Part shown: positions 1 to 6,927 of the stretch, piece after piece
Layout of the letters: each line of letters begins with the position of its first letter
Position numbering within the stretch: position 1 is the stretch's first letter
NCBI GenBank assembly: GCA_042088665.1
Contig: JBELMB010000185.1
Span: 1 to 10,048, forward strand
Reading direction: 5' to 3'
DNA length: 10,048 nucleotides
DNA from: JBELMB01 sp042088665
Lineage (GTDB): Bacteria; Pseudomonadota; Alphaproteobacteria; Rhodobacterales; Rhodobacteraceae
Program-made: the position numbers and the translations under genes
The notes under the pieces: model-generated
The model's database searches: none
Told to the model about the DNA's origin: nothing
The model's input: the letters and a program-made list of their open reading frames with translations, nothing else

Positions 1-55
1 ATGCCGGAAGCCGGCAAGGAGGGCGGGCAATGACGGCCAGTTCTGGAAATCCCTT
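1..55. repeat. 55-bp terminal direct repeat, left copy (circular junction)
   Basis: Bases 1-55 are identical to bases 9994-10048. An exact 55-base overlap at the two ends is what a k-mer assembler leaves on a circular molecule, so the unique length is 9,993 bp. Bases 1-33 encode the last ten residues and stop of the gene that begins near 9190, and the next gene starts at 30 inside that stop (ATGA). The repeat also holds a small inverted repeat, TGCCGG/CCGGCA (2-7 and 11-16), just before the ribosome-binding site at 16-22. Confidence 0.93.
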
Positions 56-326
56 TAGCCCTGCCGAGAACTTCTTCCTGGCATGGGGCAAGGATGAGAA
101 GGACCGTTGGGTTTATGTCGGCCTCGACCACGACGAGACGCAGGAGCTGATGCACCTGCAAGGCGTGGCGCTGGATGGTGATGAGGTGATCATCACTACT
201 TGGGATCGCCCGGACGACAACGACGGCCGGTACCTTCAGCTTCACGACAAACACGAGCGCGTCCGTCTCCTGCTCTGCGCTCGCCACGTCACCAACAGAT
301 TGGGCCTATCGGATAAGCCGCATTGA
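30..326 (+). CDS. hypothetical acidic 98-aa protein of the packaging/head operon
   Basis: Function not recognised. The protein is 98 aa, acidic, soluble and without membrane segments. It has a run of charged residues around DHDETQE (residues 33-39), a DRPDDNDGR patch (59-67) and a more basic, leucine-rich end. The ATG at 30 follows a strong ribosome-binding site, AAGGAGG at 16-22, with 7-nt spacing. It overlaps the stop of the upstream gene by ATGA across the circular junction, so the two are probably translationally coupled. An 88-bp gap holding a hairpin separates it from the next gene. Its place at the head of the morphogenetic transcript suggests a role in packaging or in regulating the element, but no residue supports a specific activity. 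Confidence 0.75.
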   Translation: MTASSGNPFSPAENFFLAWGKDEKDRWVYVGLDHDETQELMHLQGVALDGDEVIITTWDRPDDNDGRYLQLHDKHERVRLLLCARHVTNRLGLSDKPH

Positions 327-343
327 GAATCTGAACATAAGCC

Positions 344-382
344 GGTCAGCGGGGCACGTCGCCAAACAATCCCCCGCTGACC
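344..382 (+). repeat. 11-bp perfect inverted repeat (intergenic hairpin)
   Basis: GGTCAGCGGGG at 344-354 is exactly complementary to CCCCGCTGACC at 372-382, with a 17-nt loop. It fills most of the 88-bp gap between the 98-aa and 149-aa genes. No T-run follows on either strand, so it is not a typical intrinsic terminator. It could be an mRNA processing or stability structure, an attenuator, or a protein-binding site. Confidence 0.65.
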
Positions 383-414
383 TCTCGACCGAAACCCGCA
401 AGGGAGAATCGATC

Positions 415-864
415 ATGGACGGACTTAGCACAGCTCCCCCGGATCAAGCACGCGCCAGCGCAGACCGGGGTCAGATCGGGCGTATTTCTGACTTTATCAA
501 GCCCGAGCACAAGCGCACGGCGAAGATGTTGGCTTACACCCTGTTTCTGGGGGATGCCTTTTCCTACCAGGGCCTGAGTGTCATCGCCCTCCGTCACCTG
601 TCGCTCGCGGAACGCGGTGGGCTGGCTTGCGCCTTTCTTGGATCCATCCCCGAAGATTGCGTGATGCAGGTCGCTGCAACCGTCCTGGACTGCGCAGGTG
701 ATCCCCTGCCTCCGTTCCTCGGCGGGATGGAAGATGCTCGACATTGGGCCAGCTGCGCAACTGAGAATGAGCTGAAAGCTTACGCGCTCGCTTGTTATGA
801 GGCGATGCCGCCCCGCGACAAAGCTGCGTTCCTCCGGCACATCAGCACCGCAAAGGTGGCCTGA
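415..864 (+). CDS. hypothetical 149-aa protein in head operon
   Basis: Function not recognised. It is 149 aa, mostly helical in appearance, with small hydrophobic helices around residues 38-55 and 75-100, four cysteines at residues 78, 88, 101 and 120 (none in a CxxC pair), and no transmembrane segment or signal peptide that I can see. The ATG at 415 is preceded by AAGGGAG (400-406) at 8-nt spacing, a strong start. Its stop overlaps the adaptor gene by one base (TGATG at 862-866), so the two are coupled. Lying immediately upstream of a head-tail adaptor, it may be a head-completion, decoration or size-determining protein, but this rests on position alone. It does not resemble a small terminase HTH. 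Confidence 0.75.
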   Translation: MDGLSTAPPDQARASADRGQIGRISDFIKPEHKRTAKMLAYTLFLGDAFSYQGLSVIALRHLSLAERGGLACAFLGSIPEDCVMQVAATVLDCAGDPLPPFLGGMEDARHWASCATENELKAYALACYEAMPPRDKAAFLRHISTAKVA

Positions 865-1412
865 TGAAGATGATCGTTCAGCGCACCCGGATCAGCACGA
901 ACCCTCCGTTCGTCTTGGCCGAAATCAAGGAATACACTCGGCTCGAACACGACGAGACCGACGCCACGGTGACGAAGACGGCGTGGGAGGCGGTGGCCGA
1001 GGTTGAGAGCTTCGCCCAGATTGCGCTGCTACGGCAGACGATCCGCCTGACGATCTTCGACGGGGTGCTGGGCGATGGCCTGTCCCTGCCGGTCGGGCCG
1101 ATGCAGGACGGCGCACCGCTGACCGTCACGCTCGATGGCACGGCCACCACGGCCTTTGACGCGGTTCCGGGCAACCGACCCTACCTGAGCTGGGACACGG
1201 CCCTTCGTGGCGGCGCTCACAGGCGCGTGGTGATCGAGTACGAGGCGGGCTTCGGAGACAACGCCAGCGACGTGCCCGAGGATCTGGGGCAGGCGATCAT
1301 CGACCAGGCATACATGATCTATGACGGGCGCTCGATTGACGAGGTTCTGTCCCGTCGCCGCTCGATGCAGCTGGCCCGCGTGGCAGCCCGGTATCGCGGG
1401 GTGTCGCTATGA
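864..1412 (+). CDS. gp6-like head-tail connector (adaptor) protein
   Basis: The 182-aa protein resembles the HK97 gp6 / phiE125 gp8 adaptor family, which forms a ring under the portal to which the tail or stopper attaches. Supporting features are the N-terminal LAEIKEYTRLEHDETDA segment (about residues 18-34), the helix EAVAEVESFAQIALLRQTIRL (about 42-62), a beta-rich middle, and the helix DVPEDLGQAIIDQAYMIYD near 137-155, which fits the conserved C-terminal 'P..l..Ai...a..ly..R' pattern. The start overlaps the previous stop (TGATG), and its end overlaps the next gene by ATGA. An in-frame ATG two codons downstream is a possible alternative start. It is the only tail-facing component in the element and so the expected docking point for a tail made by another phage. 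Confidence 0.82.
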   Translation: MKMIVQRTRISTNPPFVLAEIKEYTRLEHDETDATVTKTAWEAVAEVESFAQIALLRQTIRLTIFDGVLGDGLSLPVGPMQDGAPLTVTLDGTATTAFDAVPGNRPYLSWDTALRGGAHRRVVIEYEAGFGDNASDVPEDLGQAIIDQAYMIYDGRSIDEVLSRRRSMQLARVAARYRGVSL

Positions 1413-1639
1413 CCGACATCGAGCTGGACCAGATCATGATCCACAGTTGGCCGATGGTCCTGCGCCGCGTCATGTCCGGGGACGCGGACGAATGGCTCAA
1501 GGGCTTTGTCCGATCCATCGCCAGACACGGCAAGCGAGCCGCGTGGCGACCTACCCCGAAGCAAGCGCAGATCATGCGGCGGCTGGTGTCCGAGCTGGGC
1601 ACCGCACCGGATGACGTGAGCCTGATCGAGGACGATTGA
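1409..1639 (+). CDS. hypothetical 76-aa protein, translationally coupled to adaptor
   Basis: Function not recognised. The 76-aa protein has an acidic start (MTDIELDQ), a basic middle (VRSIARHGKRAAW, about residues 34-46) and a short helical segment WRPTPKQAQIMRRLVSEL (about 46-63), then an acidic tail. A basic helix preceded by a PTPKQ-type turn might contact nucleic acid or another protein, but no known fold is evident. The ATG overlaps the adaptor stop by ATGA (1409-1412), so expression is coupled. The next 408 bp contain no gene. Because it is the last small gene before terL it was considered as a small terminase, but it lacks a clear HTH plus oligomerisation domain. Confidence 0.68.
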   Translation: MTDIELDQIMIHSWPMVLRRVMSGDADEWLKGFVRSIARHGKRAAWRPTPKQAQIMRRLVSELGTAPDDVSLIEDD

Positions 1640-2047
1640 ACGAACCGGCCCGCATCGCGCGGGCCTCGGCGGATTGCGGGCTTTCACGGGTTAGCTGGCG
1701 CATCCGCTTAAAGCGCAGCCAGGAACGGGTCTGGCGCAAACCGGTGCGGCAACAGCCGCACGGTGCGGTGCAAGCCGCAGGGGCAGCTATCCGGCTTCGT
1801 GCCGTCTCTCCACGCCCCAGGACCCCGCTGCCACCCTCTGGCGGCGAACATGGGAGAGCGGACCGGGCCGAGGGAAAGGCAGGTCTGACCTAAGCGGCGG
1901 GCTCGTCCGAATGGACAGGTCAAGATCGCGGCGGTCGGGGCGGGAGCTGGGTTTTTAACCCCAGCCTTTAACCCGCTTCCCGACCGTCACAACGGGTCTG
2001 AACCGATGGACAGGGGCAAGACAGAGAGAAGAGCAGAGGCAAGAGCG
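1640..2047 (+). other. gene-free, hairpin-rich region upstream of terL: candidate packaging (cos/pac) site or structured RNA
   Basis: These 408 bp hold no convincing gene but many exact inverted repeats: GGCCCGC/GCGGGCC (1647-1653, 1659-1665), CGCTT/AAGCG (1705-1715), GCCAG/CTGGC (1718-1722, 1731-1735), GTGCGGC/GCCGCAC (1744-1750, 1755-1761), TGCGG/CCGCA (1764-1768, 1775-1779), AGGTC/GACCT (1881-1891), and a long compound hairpin at 1930-1988. CGGTGCGG occurs at 1742 and 1761; ATGGACAGG occurs at 1911 and 2006, flanking the long hairpin. Phages with HNH-assisted terminases usually carry the cos site beside the terminase genes, so a packaging site is a natural guess. A structured RNA transcribed with the operon is the alternative. 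Confidence 0.5.
1930..1988 (+). repeat. long compound stem-loop 5' of terL
   Basis: CGGTCGGG (1932-1939) pairs with CCCGACCG (1979-1986). Inside it GCGGG (1940-1944) pairs with CCCGC (1972-1976), and inside that GCTGGGTT (1946-1953) pairs with AACCCCAGC (1957-1965) with one bulged C and a TTT loop. A 6-nt bulge (ctttaa, 1966-1971) lies on the right side. No T-run follows, so a simple terminator is unlikely. It is flanked by two copies of ATGGACAGG (1911-1919, 2006-2014). Confidence 0.6.
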
Positions 2048-3715
2048 ATGACACGGAAGACAGCGAACACGGCAGACCGCGCGGGCGAAGGCCTCGACCT
2101 CTTCGGAAATGGTCCCAATGCCCCCGTTTCAAAGCACCCCAGAACCGACGGACCAACTGTTCCTTTCTCTCTCCTCCAAAAAATCCGGGGAAAATCCGAA
2201 GCTGTCCGCGCCCGCCAGTTTCTGGGCCTTTTGCGCATTCCCGAGGGCAAAAACGCCGGAAAACCGCTGAAACTGGCAGAATTCCAGAAGAAATTCGTGA
2301 AAGGCGCTTTGGCCCGCAAGGTCATGGTCGGGGTGCTGTCGATCGGGCGCGGCAATGCCAAGACCGCCCTCTCTGCCGGTCTGGCCCTGGGCGAGCTGGT
2401 CGGGGCGCTGCAAGAGAAGCCCCAGCCCCGCCGCGAGATCATCATCGCAGCCCGGAACCGGGACCAGGCGAAGACGGCTTTCAACTTTCTTCTCGGCTTC
2501 ATCGACGGCCTGCCCGAAAGCGACCGTGGGCAGTTCATCATCCGGCGCGGCTCCAAGCTGGAAGTGGAGTTCGCGGGCAATGGCGGTGGGCTGGCCCGCG
2601 TGATCGCCGCTGATGGCAAGTCTATTCTCGGCGGTGCCCCGACGCTGGCAATCATGGACGAACGGGCGGCATGGGAGCGCGAGAAGGGCGACAATCTCGA
2701 AAACGCGATCCTCTCGGGCCTCGGCAAGCGGGATGGGCGGGCGCTGATTATCTCCACCTCGGCCCCCGACGACACGAACACCTTTTCGCGCTGGCTCGAT
2801 GAGCCGCCCCCCGGCACCTACGTCCAGGAACACCGACCGCCGCTCGGCCCGCCTGCGGATGACCTCGAAAGCCTGCTGATCGCCAACCCCGGCGCGAAAG
2901 AAGGCATCGGCTCGACCCCGGAATGGCTGGTGTCGCAGGCGCGGCTGTCGATTGCGCGGGGCGGTTCCTCCCTGTCCAGCTTCCGCAACCTCAACCTGAA
3001 CCAGCGGGTGTCCACCGATAACCGCTCCGTCCTGGTCACGGTGGATGAATGGCTGGGGGCCGAGGTATCGCCGGACGATCTTCCCGAGCGGGACGGCCCC
3101 TGCATTCTCGGCGTGGACCTCGGCGGCTCGCGCAGCATGTCGGCGGCGGCGTTCTACTGGCCCGAAACCGGGCGCCTGGAAGCCCTCGGCACCTTCCCGT
3201 CCACCCCGTCGCTGACAGATCGCGGCGCGGCGGATGGTGTCTCGGATCGCTACTGCCAGATGCAGGAACGCGGCGAGCTGTCCGTCATGGGCAGCGCCAC
3301 CGTCCCGACCGGCCCGTGGCTGGCCGAGATCGTGGCGCACCTCGACGGCATCGTGCCCGACCGGATCGTGGGCGACCGCTTCCGCGAGGCCGAGTTCCGG
3401 GAATCGCTCAAGGCGGCGGGCCTCGACCATGTGCCCTTCATCTGGCGCGGGTTCGGCTGGAAGGACGGCAGCGAAGACGTGGAGCGGTTCCGGCGTGCCC
3501 TCTTCGACGGCGAGGTGAAGGTCCAGCCGTCGCTGCTGCTGCGCTTCGCCTTCGGGGACGCGATCACCGTCATTGACGACGCTGGGAACCACAAGCTGGC
3601 GAAGGGCCGCGCCCTCGGGCGGATCGACGCGGCGGCGGCGTCCATTCTAGCCGTGGCCGAGGGTGCCCGCATGAAGGCGAACCCGACCCGGAAAGCGAGG
3701 GCGATGTGGCTCTGA
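2048..3715 (+). CDS. terL: terminase large subunit (TerL), packaging ATPase and nuclease
   Basis: This is the DNA-packaging motor that docks on the portal, pumps DNA and cuts it. With the 2048 start (555 aa), an N-terminal extension precedes the ATPase domain. The Walker A motif GRGNAKT is at about residues 100-106 and Walker B LAIMDE at about 200-205. The C-terminal RNase H-like nuclease shows GVDLGGSRS (Asp 357), VGDRFRE (Asp 443) and RIDAAAAS (Asp 527). Size and motif order fit full-length terminases of the HK97-associated Terminase_1-like type. I chose ATG 2048 because AGAGG (2035-2039) precedes it at 8 nt; ATG 2006 lies inside a repeat copy and has no comparable site. The HNH gene overlaps its last 10 bases. 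No small-terminase gene is adjacent, which is unusual. Confidence 0.95.
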   Translation: MTRKTANTADRAGEGLDLFGNGPNAPVSKHPRTDGPTVPFSLLQKIRGKSEAVRARQFLGLLRIPEGKNAGKPLKLAEFQKKFVKGALARKVMVGVLSIGRGNAKTALSAGLALGELVGALQEKPQPRREIIIAARNRDQAKTAFNFLLGFIDGLPESDRGQFIIRRGSKLEVEFAGNGGGLARVIAADGKSILGGAPTLAIMDERAAWEREKGDNLENAILSGLGKRDGRALIISTSAPDDTNTFSRWLDEPPPGTYVQEHRPPLGPPADDLESLLIANPGAKEGIGSTPEWLVSQARLSIARGGSSLSSFRNLNLNQRVSTDNRSVLVTVDEWLGAEVSPDDLPERDGPCILGVDLGGSRSMSAAAFYWPETGRLEALGTFPSTPSLTDRGAADGVSDRYCQMQERGELSVMGSATVPTGPWLAEIVAHLDGIVPDRIVGDRFREAEFRESLKAAGLDHVPFIWRGFGWKDGSEDVERFRRALFDGEVKVQPSLLLRFAFGDAITVIDDAGNHKLAKGRALGRIDAAAASILAVAEGARMKANPTRKARAMWL

Positions 3716-4038
3716 GGAAGGAACACGCCCGCCATTCCCGGCAGGTCACATCGACCCGGCGCTGGAAGGTGCTGCGGCAACAGATCCTCGAACGCGATGG
3801 CTGGAAATGCTGCCGGTGCCCCGAGCGCCGCCGCCTTGAGGTCGACCACATCAAGCCGGTTCGGACGCACCCGGAATTGTCGTTCGACCCACGCAATCTG
3901 CAAAGCCTCTGCGGCCCCTGCCACACGCGCAAGACGCGGGTGGAGTGCGGCCACAAAGAGAAATCTCCCGAGCGCAAAGCTTGGGACGATGCCGTTGCCG
4001 CGCTGGCGACGGACCCCCTCAACCCGGCAAAGGAGTAG
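3706..4038 (+). CDS. phage HNH endonuclease (packaging-associated)
   Basis: This 110-aa protein is a stand-alone HNH nuclease with a zinc-stabilised betabeta-alpha-metal fold. It shows C35xxC38, then VDH (Asp 47, catalytic His 48), Asn 64 in DPRNLQSLC, and CGPCH (Cys 69, Cys 72, His 73). In HK97-like cos phages such proteins are encoded beside the terminase and work with it to nick the cos site during packaging. This location, overlapping terL by 10 nt, supports the same role. The start is a GTG at 3706 with GAGGG (3697-3701) just upstream. The end (stop 4036-4038) is three bases from the capsid start. I see no loss of catalytic residues. It is not a homing or IscB-type nuclease: it is short and has no RuvC part. 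Confidence 0.92.
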   Translation: MALRKEHARHSRQVTSTRRWKVLRQQILERDGWKCCRCPERRRLEVDHIKPVRTHPELSFDPRNLQSLCGPCHTRKTRVECGHKEKSPERKAWDDAVAALATDPLNPAKE

Positions 4039-4041
4039 ACC

Positions 4042-5313
4042 ATGCTGGAATCCGTGAAGATCACCCGACGCCAGTCGGAAATCCGCCAGAAGCTGGCGAA
4101 CCTCGTAGGCAAGGAGACGCCCGCCGAAGATGAAGTCCGCGAAATGGACGCCCTGGACAAGGAGTACCAGACCAACGAGACGCGCTTCCGCGCCGCGCTG
4201 ACCTCGGAGAACACCGAACGCCGCGAGGCCGGGGCCGAGCTGGAAACCCGCGCTGACCGCCAGTTCGCTGACCTGATCGCCGGTTTCGAGATGCGCCAGG
4301 TCGCGCTGCATCTGGACGATGGCCGTACCCTGTCCGGCCAGACCGCCGAAGTGGTGCAAGAGCTGCGCAGCCAGGGCGGCTATCGCGGCACCCCGGTACC
4401 GCTCATGGCGCTGGAACAGCGTGCCGGCGAAACGATTGCTGCCGGCACTCCCGATCCGGTGCAAACGCGCCCGATCATCGATCGCCTGTTCCCGGCATCC
4501 GTCGCGGCGCAGATGGGTGCGCAGATGATCCAGATCGGCAGCGGCGCGGTGGAGTGGCCGGTGACGACTTCCGCCGTGACAGCAGGCTGGGCTGACGGCG
4601 AGACCGGCAATGTGGCAGGGCCCACCGCCTACCAGACCACCGACAAGGCGCTGAAGCCCGACCACAACCTCGGCATTCAGATGCGGATCACTCGCAAGAC
4701 GCTGCTGCAATCGGGTGATGCCCTGGAAGCAGCGATCCGCCGGGACATGAACGGGGCCATGTCGGCAGAGCTGGACAAGGCAATTTTCCTCGGCACCGGG
4801 GCAAACGGCCAGCCGCTCGGCATCATCCCCGGCGCGGCAGCCTACGGCATCACTGCAACCGCCGTAGATGCTGCCACGTCTTGGGCAGCGTTCCGGGCAG
4901 CCGTTACCCGCTTCATGGCTACAAACGCAGCCACCGGCCCGAAATCGGTTAAGGCGATGATCCGCCCTGAGACCTGGGACTTCATGGACAGCCTCATGGT
5001 CGGCGATGGCGGCTTCAAGTTCGAGTATGACCGCCTGTCCGAGAACCTGGGCGGCGTTGCTATGACATCCAACGCGCTGCCCGCTCCGGCCGGTACTCCG
5101 CTGGCCTGCTCCTCTCTGCTGACCACCTCGGCCGGGGGCGTGTCCCCTATTTTCGTGGGCATCTGGGGTGCGGTGGACCTAGTGCGCGATCCGTTCAGCG
5201 ATGCGCAGTCGGGTGGACTGCGGCTCACGGCGCTGACCACGGCGGACGTGACTGTGGCGCGTGGCTCGCAGCTTCAGCTGCTGACCGGGCTTCAGGGCGC
5301 GGCGGGGGGCTGA
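4042..5313 (+). CDS. HK97-type major capsid protein with N-terminal scaffold (delta) domain
   Basis: This 423-aa protein forms the icosahedral shell. Residues 1 to about 90 are highly charged and helical (heptad-like KLANLVGKE, EVREMDALDKEY), as in the delta-domain that acts as scaffold and is removed by the protease. The shell domain begins around 115-140. Family hallmarks are the E-loop/spine region with PVTTSAVTAGWADGETGN (173-190) and LDKAIFLGTGANGQPLGII (244-262), then a hydrophobic P- and A-domain end with AVDLVRDPFSDA. AGGAG (4031-4035) sits close before the ATG. The stop overlaps the protease start (TGATG, 5311-5315). Placing the capsid before protease and portal is the reverse of the usual HK97 order and matches cf-PICI-type satellites. 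Confidence 0.94.
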   Translation: MLESVKITRRQSEIRQKLANLVGKETPAEDEVREMDALDKEYQTNETRFRAALTSENTERREAGAELETRADRQFADLIAGFEMRQVALHLDDGRTLSGQTAEVVQELRSQGGYRGTPVPLMALEQRAGETIAAGTPDPVQTRPIIDRLFPASVAAQMGAQMIQIGSGAVEWPVTTSAVTAGWADGETGNVAGPTAYQTTDKALKPDHNLGIQMRITRKTLLQSGDALEAAIRRDMNGAMSAELDKAIFLGTGANGQPLGIIPGAAAYGITATAVDAATSWAAFRAAVTRFMATNAATGPKSVKAMIRPETWDFMDSLMVGDGGFKFEYDRLSENLGGVAMTSNALPAPAGTPLACSSLLTTSAGGVSPIFVGIWGAVDLVRDPFSDAQSGGLRLTALTTADVTVARGSQLQLLTGLQGAAGG

Positions 5314-5861
5314 TGCTCTGGGGCGCGTCTCTCGGCAGGCTGGAATTGCGCAGCGAAGGTGGTCTGACCCACCTTCGAGCGGCGTTCCCCTATGGCGCAG
5401 AAACCGAGCTGGCACCGGGGCGACGGGAAACCTTCGCCTCGCGGGCCTTCGCTGACCGGATCGAGGCGGGCGAGGACGTTCACCTGCTGTCCGGCCATGA
5501 CTGGGACAAGCCGCTGGCCTCGCGGGCAGCGGGGACCCTAACCCTGACTGAGACGGACACGGCGCTGACGCTGGAAGCCCGGATCGACGGGGGTACCAGC
5601 TGGTCGCGCGACTTCCTCGCGGCCCATGCCTCGGGCCTTATCCGGGGCCTGTCGCCGGGCTTCCGGGTCCAGCCGGGTGGTGAGCGGATCGAGAACCGGG
5701 GCGCGGGCCTTCTGCGCACTGTCACCCGCGCGTCCTTGTTCGAGCTGTCGTCGGTCACGGTACCCGCCTACCCGCAAGCGCAGATCGAAGCGCGGTCCTG
5801 GGACAGCGGGGCGCAGCGGCAGCGGGGTGCAGGGCATCCCTTCAAGCGATGGAGGGCCTGA
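5313..5861 (+). CDS. HK97-family prohead protease (peptidase U35-like)
   Basis: This 182-aa maturation protease cuts the capsid scaffold domain inside the prohead. The N-terminal strand region with FPYGAETELAPGRRETFASRAF (about 25-46) matches the typical 'f.ipyg..t.i.....E.f..gaF' segment. The probable catalytic residues are His 62 in LLSGHDWDKPLA, Ser 114 in RGLSPGFRV and Glu 144 in LFELSSVTVPAYP, in the order and spacing expected for the U35 family. Length is close to that of the catalytic domain alone. Its start overlaps the capsid stop by one base and its stop overlaps the portal start by one base, so capsid, protease and portal are probably co-translated. The C-terminus is basic and arginine-rich (RQRGAGHPFKRWRA), possibly for binding the scaffold or DNA. 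Confidence 0.92.
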   Translation: MLWGASLGRLELRSEGGLTHLRAAFPYGAETELAPGRRETFASRAFADRIEAGEDVHLLSGHDWDKPLASRAAGTLTLTETDTALTLEARIDGGTSWSRDFLAAHASGLIRGLSPGFRVQPGGERIENRGAGLLRTVTRASLFELSSVTVPAYPQAQIEARSWDSGAQRQRGAGHPFKRWRA

Positions 5862-6925
5862 TGGGCTTCATGGATATTTTCCGCCGCAAGGGCACCGAAA
5901 CCCGATCCAGCGGCAGCGGCTACACGGCGCAAGTGATGCAAGCCCGGGCGTCTTACATCGGGGGCGCGGCGGGGCTAGGCGAGCTGACCGCCGCCGTGCA
6001 GTCCTGCATCACGCTTTGGGAAGGCGGCATGGCGCTGGCCGATGTGAAGGGCACCGACCTGCTGTCCCGCCGCGCTCTGGCGCTCACGGCCCGGTCCCTC
6101 GCCCTGCGCGGCGAGGCGGTGTTCCTGATCCGGGACCGGCTCATTCCGGCCAGCGACTGGGACTTGACCACGCGGAACGGCGAGCCGCGTTCCTACCGGC
6201 TGCAAGTGTCCGAGGCGGGCGGCGGGCGCTCCGAGATCGCGCTTGCGGGCGAGGTGCTGCATTTCCGTATCGGCTCGGACAGCTACACGCCCTGGGCAGG
6301 CACGGCCCCGCTGCGGCGATCCACCCTGTCGGCGCAGCTGCTGGCCGAGATCGAAACCGCCCTGCGCGACGTGTTCCGCGATGCCCCTCTCGGCTCGCAG
6401 ATCGTGCCCCTGCCGGAATCGGCAATGGAAGACACCGAGGTCATGCGGTCGAAGTTCCGGGGCAACCGCGGCTCCGCCCTGGTCATCGAGGGCGTGGCGC
6501 AGGCGGTCGGGGCCGGGATGCACCCCCAGCTCGGCAAGGGGCCGGACCAGCTGTCGCCGGACCTGTCCAGGACGCTGGCCGGGGAGCTGCTGCGCGATGC
6601 CAAGGGCGCGATCTTCTCCGCCTTCGGGGTGCTGCCCGGATTGCAGAACCCGGCCACCACCGGCCCGCTGGTCCGCGAGGCGCAGCGCCACCTTGCGCAG
6701 CTGATCCTACAACCGATGGCGATGCTGATCGCGGAAGAGGCCACCGCCAAGCTGGGGGCAACGGTGCACATGGACGTGGTGCGCCCGATGCAGGCGTTTG
6801 ACGCGGGCGGCAAGGCGCGGGCGCTCGGCACGATGGTCGAAGCTCTGGCGCGGGCGAAGGAAGCGGGGATCGAGGGGGCGACCCTTCAAGATGCCCTGGC
6901 CTTCATAGATTGGGCAGAGGACTGA
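5861..6925 (+). CDS. phage portal protein (HK97 type, short)
   Basis: The portal forms the ring at the head vertex through which TerL pumps DNA and to which the adaptor binds. The 354-aa sequence shows the expected elements: an N-terminal segment MGFMDIFRRKG, a wing domain with LRGEAVFLIRDR and EVLHFRI (about 79-140), the clip/stem region with LPESAMEDTEVMRSKFRGNRGSA (about 186-208), and the late motif AKGAIFSAFGVLPGLQNPATTG near 247-268, followed by long helices. It is shorter than the roughly 420-aa HK97 portal. ATG 5861 was chosen because it overlaps the protease stop (TGATG, as at the other junctions) and GGAGG (5851-5855) precedes it; ATG 5849 would add four residues. GAGG at 6917-6920 lies within its end and serves the next gene. 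Confidence 0.9.
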   Translation: MGFMDIFRRKGTETRSSGSGYTAQVMQARASYIGGAAGLGELTAAVQSCITLWEGGMALADVKGTDLLSRRALALTARSLALRGEAVFLIRDRLIPASDWDLTTRNGEPRSYRLQVSEAGGGRSEIALAGEVLHFRIGSDSYTPWAGTAPLRRSTLSAQLLAEIETALRDVFRDAPLGSQIVPLPESAMEDTEVMRSKFRGNRGSALVIEGVAQAVGAGMHPQLGKGPDQLSPDLSRTLAGELLRDAKGAIFSAFGVLPGLQNPATTGPLVREAQRHLAQLILQPMAMLIAEEATAKLGATVHMDVVRPMQAFDAGGKARALGTMVEALARAKEAGIEGATLQDALAFIDWAED

Positions 6926-6927
6926 CC

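Noticed and set aside
1..55. Terminal repeat as a biological direct repeat, att site or phage cohesive/terminal redundancy
   Set aside because: Its length and position inside a coupled gene pair fit an assembly overlap of a circle; no integrase is present.
1636..1893. Possible 85-aa gene (TTG start) before terL, considered as small terminase
   Set aside because: No ribosome-binding site, arginine/proline-rich composition, no HTH, and it runs through several hairpins. Treated as non-coding.
3706..4038. HNH gene as a homing endonuclease or IscB-like RNA-guided nuclease
   Set aside because: It has only a short HNH domain, no RuvC or DNA-binding extension, and sits between terL and capsid as packaging HNH proteins do.
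2129..4710. Two antisense open frames of about 487 aa (2129-3592 and 3250-4710 on the minus strand)
   Set aside because: They lie opposite terL, HNH and capsid, which have clear motifs and ribosome-binding sites. Long antisense frames are expected at this GC content, and their compositions (rich in H, R, A, D) show no domain.
5626..6801. 391-aa + strand frame overlapping protease and portal
   Set aside because: It is an arginine/proline/glycine-rich +1 shadow of the portal gene with no plausible start or motif.
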